Assembly (NCBI RefSeq): GCF_000295935.2
Contig: NZ_ALWO02000025.1
Location: forward strand, 1-64,000
Length of the DNA: 64,000 bases
DNA from: Indibacter alkaliphilus LW1
GTDB taxonomy: Bacteria > Bacteroidota > Bacteroidia > Cytophagales > Cyclobacteriaceae
Direction: 5' to 3'
The translations under genes were made by a program, and so were the position numbers. Below, in pieces: positions 8,309 to 16,899 of this stretch (positions are counted from its first letter, which is position 1; each line of letters opens with the position of its first letter). The notes beneath the pieces are model-generated. The model saw only the letters and a program-made list of their open reading frames with translations. It searched no databases and was not told the origin of the DNA.

Positions 8309-9184
8309 TCAATTCCTCATATCAAATCCCCAATTTAATTTTTGCCGGAGGGTATCGAAATAATTGTATTTAGAAAACTTGACCAATTTGGCTGCGAATG
8401 GTGCTTTTCTCACCTTAAGCTCAATACTTGCATCTATGGCAGTAGATCTTGAATCCAACGAAATCAAAAACTTCTCAGACCGCCCTTCTATCCTGAAACT
8501 GATCTCTGACTCATCTGAAACCACAATAGGCCTCACATTAAGATTATGGGGACTTACAGGCGTAATCACAAAGTTTCTCGCACCGGGCGTAATCAAGGGG
8601 CCTCCACAACTGAGTGAATAACCAGTAGAGCCTGTCGGCGTGGCTACAATTAGACCGTCTGCCCAATAACTGTTGAGGTACTGACCATCAATATAGGTAT
8701 GAACAGTGATCATAGAGGAGGTATCCCTTTTATGGATGGTAAATTCATTTAACGCAAAATTAGCCCCATTAAAAACAGGTCTTGAGGCTTCCATTTCCAC
8801 CAATGCTCTGGATTCAATCGTAAAATCACCATTAAAAAGGTCTTCCATAGCTGCGGCAATGTTTCCCTTGGCCACGGTAGCCAAAAAACCCAATCTTCCC
8901 GTATTAATTCCCAAAACAGGTATCTCCTCGCTGCCTATATATGTCACTGTATCCAAGAGAGTCCCATCCCCTCCGACAGAAAGCATAAAATTTAATTCCG
9001 AAGCATGGTTTTTGTCCACGACCGGAAATTTGTTTTTAAACTTACTTTTAGATCTTAATAAGGATTTATTAAATGTTTCTGTAAAAAAAACCCGGGCTCC
9101 CCGGTCTGAAATTGAAGTGATCAATTGTTCTATATATGGAATAAACTCATCTTGGAGATTAATCCCATGTATACAAATATTCAT
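8309..9184 (-). CDS. nadK: NAD kinase
   Basis: The ATP/NAD-kinase hallmark GGDGT is at residues 71-75, followed by the NTGRLGFLA motif, the ALNEFTIH segment (NE motif) and the Gly-rich STGYSLSCGGP region. The enzyme phosphorylates NAD to NADP. At 291 residues it is the usual bacterial length. It lies 10 bases after the CBS-domain gene and is conserved beside porG and uppS in Bacteroidota. A 220-codon open frame on the opposite strand is only an antisense shadow. Confidence 0.96.
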   Translation of the reverse strand: MNICIHGINLQDEFIPYIEQLITSISDRGARVFFTETFNKSLLRSKSKFKNKFPVVDKNHASELNFMLSVGGDGTLLDTVTYIGSEEIPVLGINTGRLGFLATVAKGNIAAAMEDLFNGDFTIESRALVEMEASRPVFNGANFALNEFTIHKRDTSSMITVHTYIDGQYLNSYWADGLIVATPTGSTGYSLSCGGPLITPGARNFVITPVSPHNLNVRPIVVSDESEISFRIEGRSEKFLISLDSRSTAIDASIELKVRKAPFAAKLVKFSKYNYFDTLRQKLNWGFDMRN

Positions 9185-9194
9185 GTGCTATGGT

Positions 9195-9860
9195 TTATAT
9201 ATCCAAAAATCTCAGCAGGTTTCCAATCCTATCCTGTTCTTCACTGACACCCGCTTCTTCTTGGTAGTGATCGATAATCTTATAGCCAAAACGCTCAAGG
9301 GTAGCCTTGATATGCCTAAGCTCTGTCTGATCCAATTTGAGGGTAAGCTTGATCTTGCTGTCGTCTAATGGATCATTGGAAATAAAACTACTCAATATTT
9401 TGGCATTCTCTGTTTCCACTATCCTCGCAATTTCAAAAAGGCTGTAGTCTGTCATAAACATAGAAAGCACAACAACTGCCCCGTGAGATTGTATGGACAG
9501 GGTGTCGGCAAAAGCACCGATAGCGTCTTCCATGGTCACTACACCCATATATTGGTTTTCCCTGTCTATAACTGCTACCATGTTGAGACCATATTCAGAA
9601 GCCACCTTTATTACATCATAGATGTGCTTATCCTGATATACAAAACATGCCGGAGAATCAAATTCAAACTCCCCTACATGCATTTCAGGTGTATTGAGTG
9701 TATAGATCAAATCGTCGGACAAAAAACCTAAAAACTGACCTTCTTTGACTACTGGCAGAACATTCGTCCTTATCTCTTCCATCCATGAAAGAGCCATTTT
9801 GGCTTTGTCATTGATTTTCAATGGTGGGATGAGATTGTTTATGAATTCGTATGCCTGCAT
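9195..9860 (-). CDS. CBS-domain protein
   Basis: Two CBS motifs fill residues 10-125 (VLPVVKEGQFLGFLSDD; YGLNMVAVIDRENQYMGVVTMEDAI). The C-terminal 75 residues resemble an ACT-like regulatory fold (TLKLDQTELRHIKATLERFGY). There is no catalytic or membrane domain, so it is probably an adenine-nucleotide or ligand sensor. It sits 10 bases upstream of nadK and is probably co-transcribed with it. This pair is conserved in Bacteroidota, which suggests a link to nucleotide status; the target is unknown. Confidence 0.85.
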   Translation of the reverse strand: MQAYEFINNLIPPLKINDKAKMALSWMEEIRTNVLPVVKEGQFLGFLSDDLIYTLNTPEMHVGEFEFDSPACFVYQDKHIYDVIKVASEYGLNMVAVIDRENQYMGVVTMEDAIGAFADTLSIQSHGAVVVLSMFMTDYSLFEIARIVETENAKILSSFISNDPLDDSKIKLTLKLDQTELRHIKATLERFGYKIIDHYQEEAGVSEEQDRIGNLLRFLDI

Positions 9861-9958
9861 GATCTAAATATATTAAATTGATTTTGAATATAAAACTACA
9901 AAAGGCAGTCCATAGTTTTGCAGACAAAGTTTAAAACTAGAAAGCCGGGCAAAAAACC

Positions 9959-10540
9959 CTAACTCATCACCGCTTTTTGGAGTGAAAATTCCATCCAGCC
10001 CTTGATAATCTCCAATCCAAATTCCGTTAAATGCGCCTCGGGATGATATTGTATACCCATTATAGGCAGTGTTTTATGAACAAAAGCCATCAGCTCTCCA
10101 CTTTGTGTTTCTAAAATTCCTTCCAAATCATCCGGAAGATTTTTAAGTATCAGTGAGTGATATCTGGTGACAGAAAATACTTCTGGAAGATTTTGTAATA
10201 TTTCGTGGCTTTTCCTTTTGAATACCTGATGAACCTTACCATGAACAGGGAATCTCCCTTTTTCCAAGCTTGCACCAAAATACTCGCCTATTGCCTGATG
10301 CCCTAGGCATATTCCCAAAACCGGGATTTTACCCGCATAATAATCCAAAATCTCCATTAGGTTTCCCGCAGCAGAAGGTACACCTGGGCCAGGAGAAAGT
10401 ATGAGTGCTTCCCAGTGATGGACCTTTAATTCATCCAGGGGAATATCGTTTCTTGCTACAAAAAGTTCCTTTCCGAGCTGTCGGAAGTAATCTGCAAGTA
10501 TGTACGAAAATGAATCGAAATTATCAATCAATAAAACCAT
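9959..10540 (-). CDS. Class I glutamine amidotransferase, TrpG/PabA type
   Basis: The protein opens MVLLIDNFDSFSY, the standard start of anthranilate/aminodeoxychorismate synthase component II, so I take the ATG at 10540 rather than the upstream in-frame one at 10576. Nucleophile Cys78 lies in GICLGHQ, and the catalytic His/Glu pair is in QYHPEAH; most relatives have HPES here. The enzyme supplies ammonia to a TrpE or PabB partner that is not in this window. Because it stands alone it could serve tryptophan, folate or both. Its start overlaps the end of cvpA by 17 bases. Confidence 0.88.
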   Translation of the reverse strand: MVLLIDNFDSFSYILADYFRQLGKELFVARNDIPLDELKVHHWEALILSPGPGVPSAAGNLMEILDYYAGKIPVLGICLGHQAIGEYFGASLEKGRFPVHGKVHQVFKRKSHEILQNLPEVFSVTRYHSLILKNLPDDLEGILETQSGELMAFVHKTLPIMGIQYHPEAHLTEFGLEIIKGWMEFSLQKAVMS

Positions 10541-11069
10541 CGGAGGTTGACTTAACGATTTGTTGTATGCTGGCAACCGTTTCTTTTATAATCGGAGTAT
10601 ATTGATCCATCGCCCCAATAATGACAGGCGCTATTGGCTGCACGTAAGCATAAGACTTGGATTTTGCTTTCATTTCTTCTGTTAGATTAAATTCAAAAGC
10701 ATCCGCTATCCAAATAAAAAGACTCAATATGAAGACAGTTTTAACCACCCCCAATACTCCCCCAGCGATGCTGTCAACTGACCCGAAAATTGTAAAGTCC
10801 AAGGTTTTTTTAACTAAAAATGCCAACCCTCTGATAATCAAAATAACTCCTAAAAATATCATGATAAATGCCACAAAGGGTAAGGCAAATGTCATATCCT
10901 CTACTCTGGAAGCCAAGACCTGAGCACCCCAGTCCATAAAATGAAATGCCAAAACCAAAGCCACAATAAATGCAACTACAGACAGTATACTTATGAAAAA
11001 ACCCTGCCTGTAGCCGCTGTATGCCCCAAGGATGCAAAAAACCAATATAATGATGTCCAATGCCCCCAA
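10524..11069 (-). CDS. CvpA family membrane protein
   Basis: Four hydrophobic segments (near residues 3-20, 26-45, 62-82 and 100-122) and the motif GYRQGFF after the first identify the CvpA (colicin V production) family. The C-terminal 50 residues are soluble. Family members affect cell-envelope integrity, but the biochemical role is unclear. The 3' end overlaps the downstream amidotransferase by 17 bases, and YqeY lies 11 bases upstream, so the three genes are one operon. Confidence 0.88.
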   Translation of the reverse strand: MGALDIIILVFCILGAYSGYRQGFFISILSVVAFIVALVLAFHFMDWGAQVLASRVEDMTFALPFVAFIMIFLGVILIIRGLAFLVKKTLDFTIFGSVDSIAGGVLGVVKTVFILSLFIWIADAFEFNLTEEMKAKSKSYAYVQPIAPVIIGAMDQYTPIIKETVASIQQIVKSTSDGFID

Positions 11070-11080
11070 TTTGCAAATGA

Positions 11081-11530
11081 TTAGGAAAGAAGTGTTTTTA
11101 CTTTTGTGGAAATCGCTTTTCCATCAGCTTTTCCTGCCAGTGCCTTAGTAGCAGCACCCATTACTTTACCCATATCTTTGGGTCCCTCAGCACCTGTCTC
11201 GGCAATGATTTTTTTCAATTCAGCCTCAAGCTCTTCCTCGCTAAGCTGTTTGGGAAGAAATTCATTGATGATCTCCAGTTCAGCCATTTCCACAGCATAA
11301 AGGTCCTCTCTATTTTGCTGCTTATAAATATCAGCTGAATCTTTTCTTTGTTTCGCCGCTTTGGTCAACAGCTTCAATTCTTCCTCTTCGGAAAGCTGTT
11401 CCGCAGCACCTCCTTTAGTTTCTTCCAACAAAATCAAGGACTTAATAGCACGTAATGCGCGGAGTCTGTCCTTTTCTTTGGCCAGCATGGCCTTTTTGAT
11501 TTCACTTTCTACACTTGCCTTTAAACTCAT
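11081..11530 (-). CDS. GatB/YqeY domain protein
   Basis: This 149-residue, charged, helical protein matches the YqeY family: MSLKASVESEIKKAMLAKEKDRL at the N-terminus and GPKDMGKVMGAATKALAGKADGK near residue 120. YqeY resembles the tail domain of the GatB amidotransferase subunit, which binds tRNA. Its cellular role is not settled. It heads the yqeY-cvpA-amidotransferase operon and is divergent from pdxJ. Confidence 0.92.
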   Translation of the reverse strand: MSLKASVESEIKKAMLAKEKDRLRALRAIKSLILLEETKGGAAEQLSEEEELKLLTKAAKQRKDSADIYKQQNREDLYAVEMAELEIINEFLPKQLSEEELEAELKKIIAETGAEGPKDMGKVMGAATKALAGKADGKAISTKVKTLLS

Positions 11531-11533
11531 TCT

Positions 11534-11563
11534 CTTGTTCTTTGTGTTATAGGTGTAAATTTG
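11534..11563 (+). promoter_or_regulatory. Bacteroidota-type promoter for pdxJ
   Basis: A TTG at 11535-11537 and TAAATTTG at 11556-11563 are 18 bases apart, matching the Bacteroidota -33/-7 pattern (TTG, TAnnTTTG). Transcription should begin about 7 bases further on, giving a leader of about 20 bases before the pdxJ ATG. Confidence 0.6.
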
Positions 11564-11591
11564 TCACAAAATTATCTTTTATTTTAGGAAC

Positions 11592-12308
11592 ATGACCAAA
11601 CTAAGTGTAAATATTAACAAAATTGCCACCCTGAGAAATGCCCGAGGTGCAAATAATCCGGATGTAGTAAAAGTTGCTTTGGATGCCGAGAGATTTGGAG
11701 CACAGGGGATTACTGTTCATCCCAGACCGGACGAGAGACATATTACAAAACAGGATGTACTGGACTTAGCTCCTGTGGTGACCACAGAATTCAACATTGA
11801 AGGGTATCCTGACAAAAGATTTATGGAACTGGTCAAAACTGTAAGACCTGCCCAAGCTACCCTTGTTCCTGACCCACCCAATGCGATCACTTCCAATACA
11901 GGCTGGGATACTATTTCGCACAAAGAAATGCTAAAGGATATTGTAGCGGAATTGAAGAGTCATGGAACCAGGGTTTCAATTTTTATCAATCCCGAATCCA
12001 AATATTTTGAGCCAGCCAAAGAGACCGGGACAGACAGGGTGGAGCTGTACACGGAACCCTATGCTTCCGGATATCATGAAGACAAGCAAAAGTCCGTGGC
12101 TCCATATATTGAAGTGGCACTTCTGGCAAGGGAACTTGGACTGGGGCTGAATGCAGGGCATGATCTCGATCTGAACAATCTCCGGTTTCTCAAAGAAAGT
12201 ATACCTTTTTTGGAAGAAGTATCCATAGGCCATGCTTTGGTATGTGATGCCCTGTACTTTGGGTTGGAAAATACCATTCAGATGTACAGAAGGCAATTGG
12301 AGTTGTAA
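11592..12308 (+). CDS. pdxJ: Pyridoxine 5'-phosphate synthase
   Basis: The 238-residue protein opens [18 protein letters not shown] and continues with [12 protein letters not shown], a PdxJ hallmark whose His and Arg bind the substrates. Later come a Glu-rich active-site strand (RVELYTEP) and the closing [12 protein letters not shown] phosphate-binding loop. It condenses 1-deoxyxylulose 5-phosphate with 3-amino-2-oxopropyl phosphate in vitamin B6 synthesis. It is transcribed alone and divergently from yqeY, from the promoter at 11534-11563. Confidence 0.97.
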   Translation: MTKLSVNINKIATLRNARGANNPDVVKVALDAERFGAQGITVHPRPDERHITKQDVLDLAPVVTTEFNIEGYPDKRFMELVKTVRPAQATLVPDPPNAITSNTGWDTISHKEMLKDIVAELKSHGTRVSIFINPESKYFEPAKETGTDRVELYTEPYASGYHEDKQKSVAPYIEVALLARELGLGLNAGHDLDLNNLRFLKESIPFLEEVSIGHALVCDALYFGLENTIQMYRRQLEL

Positions 12309-12330
12309 AAGACAGAGAAAACACGGGTTG

Positions 12331-12591
12331 TCAAATCAAAGCCAAAAGCAATACTGTAATCAATAGGAGGGAAAAGCCTAAATAAACCATTATTTTGATG
12401 TGTTTTTTATGCTTTTCCTCTTCTTTTTTCCAGGCCTTTAGTTCGTCGAATTTACTGTTGGCTTCCTTGGCAGAAACTTTTTTGTGGGGGGCATACGGGT
12501 TGTCTTTCAATCCCGGTCTGGCAATCCTGAGATCACGGTTTTGCTTGAATGATTCTTTTCCCTGCCCTGAAAAACCTATTCCACCTGTCAT
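12331..12591 (-). CDS. Small membrane-anchored protein, 86 aa
   Basis: The N-terminal 60 residues are basic and polar (GKESFKQNRDLRIARPGLKDNPY), and one hydrophobic segment covers residues 67-86 at the very C-terminus (VYLGFSLLLITVLLLALI). That makes it a likely tail-anchored inner-membrane protein. It has no family I can name. It is convergent with pdxJ and stands alone. A purine-rich AAGGAGG lies about 17 bases before the start, too far to be a typical ribosome binding site. Confidence 0.7.
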   Translation of the reverse strand: MTGGIGFSGQGKESFKQNRDLRIARPGLKDNPYAPHKKVSAKEANSKFDELKAWKKEEEKHKKHIKIMVYLGFSLLLITVLLLALI

Positions 12592-13233
12592 TATTTCTAA
12601 ATTAAAACCTCCTTGCTAATTTAGTTGATTGGTTTAAACCATGCAAGCCCTATTATAAAATTTGAATGGAACGTTTAATAATTTTAATATTTTAAAGTGT
12701 TATTATCGAATTTATAAATAGGAAAAATATAAAAATTAATTTAAATATTTACTTTTGAAATCAAAGGGGAAGACCTGTTTCATAATCAACAGGCAATACC
12801 AACAGAACAGGATTCACTTTTCATAACAGTGGTTACTGTCAAAAGGATTGTAAAAGAAGTAAACGAGACATTGTTTGGTTTTACTTATTATACTAGAGAC
12901 CATAGGGCTGTAATGTTGCAAAAATGACCTTTTTCTAAATCTTTGTTTTTTCTGAGTTATTAAAATTGACATTTACAGAAAGGGAATGACATCTGCAGAC
13001 CCGTCATTCTGAGTGAGGAACGAACGAAGAATCTCCTGCACTCAAGTCAAAGAGACCCTTCGTTTCACTCAGGGTGACGTGTCGTTCCTATTTATGTCAA
13101 TGGCAGTCAATCCCGATAAAGGTGGGTAGAATATCTAATAGTATCTTAGATATCTATAAATATAGGAATTGACCCAGAATCTGGTTTTTGTTTCTTTGTT
13201 GTTAAATTTTAGGATTTACAACATGAGATCCAA
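12592..13233. other. Gene-free stretch with one long imperfect palindrome
   Basis: No frame here looks coding. The stretch carries the imperfect palindrome at 13002-13079 and, at 13131-13145, a 15-base sequence (ATATCTAATAGTATC) that recurs with one change at 15245-15259 on the far side of the DUF885 gene. Confidence 0.6.
13002..13079. repeat. Interspersed palindromic repeat
   Basis: The left arm (CGTCATTCTGAGTGA...GAAGAATCTC) and right arm (GAGACCCTTCG...CTCAGGGTGACG) form a long imperfect hairpin. This matches a class of intergenic palindromes widespread in Bacteroidota genomes. It is probably a non-autonomous repeat; no transposase is attached. Confidence 0.7.
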
Positions 13234-14919
13234 TTAATCCAAAAACCTCCACTTACTTTTAAAGTCCCTCGGTATATCTTCATTCATCCTAGCTCGTAGT
13301 AGCTCGATAGGGGTATAGTTTTGTGTGATGAAAAAATCATGAAATTCCTTTTCAGTCATCTTACCTCCTCCTACCATTTCATTTCTCAAGCTATACACCT
13401 GTAAGCCTCCGATCATGTATGCCAGTTGATAAAGAGGTCCGTAACTTCCTTCGAATGATCTTCTAACCTCCGCTTCTGCATTGGCTCTTTCGTGACCTAC
13501 CGCATCTACCAAATAATCTATACATTGCTGAGGAGTCCATCTTTCCAGGTGGTAATTGAGAGAAAAGACAATCCTTGCTGCTCTGTGCATTCTCCAGAAC
13601 AACATACCGATTCTGTCCTCTGCATTTCTCGGAAAATCTTTATTCCACAGATTGAACTCCCAATACAAGGTCCATCCTTCCACCCAAAATGGAGTGTTGA
13701 AAACCCGTCTATGTGGGAAGTGTCTTTGGTTCATGAATTGTTGCAGGTGATGTCCCGGGATCAGCTCATGCTGCACTGTGGCCCTGGAAAAATGCGGGTT
13801 GTTGCCACGCATACTCATCATTTTTTCATCGTGCGTCATCGTGGAGGTAGGGTAAGAGATGATGATTGTTTCTCCTCCCAAAAAGAAAGGACTTACTTTT
13901 TGTCTTTCTGCTGACATCATGGTAGTTCTCCAGGTTTCTTTTGCCATATCAGGAATGGTTAAAAGATCTCTTGCTTCAAGAAAATCTATGGCCTCTTCTG
14001 CCATTTCTCCAACCATCTGCGGCCACTCTCCAGCAGGGACATAGGAATTTTTCACATGTTCCAAGGCAGCTTTCCAGTCTTTTCCATACCCCAACTCCTC
14101 AGATGCTTTGATCATTTCAGCTTCACACCAGGCATACTGTTTTTCACCTTCCTTCAACAATTCCTCGGCTGTGTATGGGATCATGTTGTAAGAAAGCTCT
14201 TTTTCGATAGCCAGTTTTCCGACAGGTTTCCCAATAATGCCTGATCCGTCATCTTTTACTACAGTATTTTCAAAGTGTTCTTTCAAAAAAGCCCCATAAG
14301 CCTTTAAGGTTTCATTCATGCTCTCCATGGGTTTTTTCATCCACCAGGTAAACTCGGGGTCATAATCATAATAAAAGTTATAGGCTTCCTCTGTGCTTCT
14401 TCTCAGTGCTTCTACGGTATTGGAGGCCAATTCGGCTTTTTGCCAAGAATTGAAAGGCTTCACTTTTTTCATGGCTTCCCATTTTGACTTGATGGCGTTT
14501 TCTGTTTGTGCAAACCTGGCGGCGATTTCCTGTGAGTTGGGCTTTATGCCCATTCTTCTGGTTTGGTAAAACTTCTCAAGCTCACCTTTGAAGTCCACTA
14601 CATTTTTTACTTCTTTAAATTCCTCATAGCTTAACCCATGAAAAAAAAGCTCTTTTTCCAAGTGATTTTTGAATAGCTGATAATCCATTTTACCGTCCAA
14701 AGTGTAGCTGTCATAGGGCATTTTTTCCAAGGCATCCAGCCAGTCTTTGTATAGTTTTTCGAAACGTTGGAAGTATTCATCAGACAGGGGATTGTTGTAT
14801 TTTCTTGCAAGTGCGCTCCTGTCTGCTTGGTAGCTGCTGATGGCCGGATAGAGCTCGGAGGCCAAGATGGTGCAGGGAATGGCAATGCTTAAGATGAAAA
14901 GAAGTAGAATTTGTTTCAT
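13234..14919 (-). CDS. DUF885 family metallopeptidase-like protein, secreted
   Basis: I start at 14919 because MKQILLLFILSIAIPCTILAS is a clean signal peptide; the in-frame extension to 15021 does not resemble one. The 561-residue mature region carries HELIPGHH at 384-391, an HExxH-type zinc motif, and WVEGWTLYWE further on, which supplies a likely third ligand. DUF885 proteins are predicted gluzincin-like carboxypeptidases or peptidases. The enzyme would act in the periplasm or on the outer membrane. It stands alone between repeat-bearing gaps. Confidence 0.88.
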   Translation of the reverse strand: MKQILLLFILSIAIPCTILASELYPAISSYQADRSALARKYNNPLSDEYFQRFEKLYKDWLDALEKMPYDSYTLDGKMDYQLFKNHLEKELFFHGLSYEEFKEVKNVVDFKGELEKFYQTRRMGIKPNSQEIAARFAQTENAIKSKWEAMKKVKPFNSWQKAELASNTVEALRRSTEEAYNFYYDYDPEFTWWMKKPMESMNETLKAYGAFLKEHFENTVVKDDGSGIIGKPVGKLAIEKELSYNMIPYTAEELLKEGEKQYAWCEAEMIKASEELGYGKDWKAALEHVKNSYVPAGEWPQMVGEMAEEAIDFLEARDLLTIPDMAKETWRTTMMSAERQKVSPFFLGGETIIISYPTSTMTHDEKMMSMRGNNPHFSRATVQHELIPGHHLQQFMNQRHFPHRRVFNTPFWVEGWTLYWEFNLWNKDFPRNAEDRIGMLFWRMHRAARIVFSLNYHLERWTPQQCIDYLVDAVGHERANAEAEVRRSFEGSYGPLYQLAYMIGGLQVYSLRNEMVGGGKMTEKEFHDFFITQNYTPIELLRARMNEDIPRDFKSKWRFLD

Positions 14920-15413
14920 TGTAGTAGTTTTTAGGATTTTAATATCCCTGAAAATTTCAGGAAAGACTAATAGTGGGTTGATAAAAGGTTGGCTTGTATT
15001 GATGGATGGTGATAAAATCAATGGATTTTGGTGTGAAAACTCTAAGTACAGGTTAAAAGGACACTAGAAATATCGCGAGTGTAAGTACAAAAGAGAGTTT
15101 TTTCAGAAATTTCTTTCGTAGAAGTTTTTGGAAGGGGGGGTATTCGATTAAATAATTGTTTTACATGAATATCCGCTTTCTTACCAGTAGAACCTAAATA
15201 ATGGAACAAACCTATGATTTCTAGCTAATATCAATAAATATCCAATATCTATTAGTATCGGATTGATCTAGGCCCTTATTTAAATTGGTTAGTGGTATAA
15301 TTGCGGATATACATATTGTTTTAAATTCAACAGAATGCTTTTAAGAAATCGAAAATAGGATTAAAAAAATAATCATCCCTGCAAATTTAAAAAATATTTT
15401 TAGATTTGCAGGG
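14920..15413. other. Gene-free stretch upstream of the DUF4143 ATPase
   Basis: It holds no plausible gene. It contains the second copy of the 15-base ATATCTATTAGTATC element (15245-15259) and ends in the inverted repeat that overlaps the next start codon. Confidence 0.5.
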
Positions 15414-15419
15414 ATGATT
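15371..15419 (+). promoter_or_regulatory. Perfect inverted repeat over promoter and start codon
   Basis: AATCATCCCTGCAAAT (15371-15386) is the exact reverse complement of 15404-15419. The spacer is 17 bases of A/T. A TAGATTTG (TAnnTTTG type) lies at 15401-15408, and the ATG at 15414 is inside the right arm. A bound protein would cover the promoter, and a transcript started upstream would hide the start codon in a 16-bp hairpin. Confidence 0.7.
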
Positions 15420-16571
15420 GAGCGATTAATACATACGGAATTTGAGTTTTCAGTTTCCAATTTTCCAGTGACGGGTATAATTGGTCCAAGACAAGTGGGT
15501 AAAACTACATTGGTAAAAACATTTACCTACAAGAAGTCTTTTCTTTATCTGGACTTGGAGAAATTGTCTGACCTGAATAAGTTAAATGATCCAGAACTCT
15601 TTTTATCATCCATACCTGATCATACCATCATCTTGGACGAGATTCAGCACAAACCGGAATTATTTCCTTTAATTCGGTCATTAGTTGATGAAAATCGTAT
15701 TCCAGGGAGATTTATCATTCTTGGGTCTGCCTCACCAGTACTTCTAAAGCAGTCCTCAGAAAGTCTTGCAGGTAGAATCAATTATATTGAATTGTACCCC
15801 TTGAACTTACTAGAGTTAGACGGACGGCTATCCATAGAAAGCTTATGGGTCAATGGTGGGTTTCCAGAACCAGCTTTGAGTGATAGCAAGAAATTCATCC
15901 AAAGCTGGTATAGGAGCTTTATCAATAGTTACATCCAAAGGGATTTGCCTTCTCTTGGTCTTCCTGCGGATCCCAGTGTGAGCCGGCAATTGATGATGAT
16001 GATGGCCTCTTTGAATGGTGCAACCCTCAATTATAGTATGCTGGGAAAATCACTTGGCTTGAGTTTGCCTACAGTCAAGACCTACTTGAGCTTCTTTATC
16101 AATGCATTCTTGCTAACGGAACTCCCTGCTTGGTATGTAAATGTGAAAAAGCGTCTCATAAAGTCTCCAAAAATCTACTTTCGGGATACTGGAATGTTAC
16201 ATTATCTCTTAGGTATCAGCAATAGAGATTCACTTTTTGGGAATATTATAGTGGGGACATCTTGGGAAACCTTTGTTATCCACCAGGTAAAGTCAGTATT
16301 GAATATTGATGATGAAATCTATTACTACCGCACTCAAGATGGTGCTGAAATTGATCTGCTGATCAGAAGGGATAATCAGTGGCTGGCTGCCGCTGAAATC
16401 AAACTCAGTTTTTCCCCCAAACTGACCAAAGGGAGTTACCTGGCCATGGAGGATCTGGGTATAAAAAAACTTTTCATCATAAGCCCGGTAGAAGATCGAT
16501 ATTTCTACGAGCCAAATGTAGAAGTACTAGGAGTCAAAGCGTTTCTTTTAGAAATAAGTAGTAGCTCATGA
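15414..16571 (+). CDS. AAA-family ATPase with DUF4143 domain
   Basis: Walker A is GPRQVGKT at residues 24-31, and Walker B is TIILDEIQ near 80. The C-terminal DUF4143 domain has KIYFRDTGMLHYLLG, the TSWETFVI helix and YYRTQDGAEIDLLI, which resembles a PD-(D/E)xK nuclease core (Glu, Asp). These proteins are widespread in bacteria and of unknown function; a DNA-linked or defence role has been guessed. Length (385) is normal. Its ATG lies inside an inverted repeat, and its stop overlaps the next gene by ATGA. Confidence 0.9.
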   Translation: MIERLIHTEFEFSVSNFPVTGIIGPRQVGKTTLVKTFTYKKSFLYLDLEKLSDLNKLNDPELFLSSIPDHTIILDEIQHKPELFPLIRSLVDENRIPGRFIILGSASPVLLKQSSESLAGRINYIELYPLNLLELDGRLSIESLWVNGGFPEPALSDSKKFIQSWYRSFINSYIQRDLPSLGLPADPSVSRQLMMMMASLNGATLNYSMLGKSLGLSLPTVKTYLSFFINAFLLTELPAWYVNVKKRLIKSPKIYFRDTGMLHYLLGISNRDSLFGNIIVGTSWETFVIHQVKSVLNIDDEIYYYRTQDGAEIDLLIRRDNQWLAAAEIKLSFSPKLTKGSYLAMEDLGIKKLFIISPVEDRYFYEPNVEVLGVKAFLLEISSSS

Positions 16572-16852
16572 AAAAGCAGCAAAGAAAAATTTCTGATAAG
16601 GAATGGCTGGAAAGAGATGCCAAAATCAAAAAGAGGGGAGATATAACTCTTGCCGTTCTGTCACTTTTATTTGGGTTTATGTTATTATGCTTTACTGCTT
16701 ATTACCGTCTAGTTATCGCACCTTTAAGGCATTCAAATAGTATTCATGGTTATCAATACTGGATTTATATTTTCTCTCTTGCAACTTCGGGAATAGCCCT
16801 GTTATTTAATGGGCTGATGAAAATCGGGGATATCCGAAGGAAGTACTTTTAG
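16568..16852 (+). CDS. Small two-helix membrane protein, 94 aa
   Basis: A basic N-terminus (KKQQRKISDKEWLERDAKIKK) is followed by two hydrophobic segments, roughly residues 28-48 and 65-85, and a short basic tail. The start overlaps the ATPase stop by four bases (ATGA), so it is translationally coupled to it. I recognise no family. A role as a membrane partner of the ATPase is possible but rests on the overlap alone. Confidence 0.65.
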   Translation: MKKQQRKISDKEWLERDAKIKKRGDITLAVLSLLFGFMLLCFTAYYRLVIAPLRHSNSIHGYQYWIYIFSLATSGIALLFNGLMKIGDIRRKYF

Positions 16853-16899
16853 CAGAAGAGCTATTAATCATGAACAGGCTAAGGTCTTCTTCGATTTTT

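Noticed and set aside
8706-9368. 220-codon frame on the plus strand
   Set aside because: It is antisense to nadK and the CBS gene, both clearly real by motif.
15414-16852. Full defence island around the DUF4143 ATPase
   Set aside because: Only the ATPase and a small membrane protein are linked; the neighbours are metabolic, and no effector domain was found.
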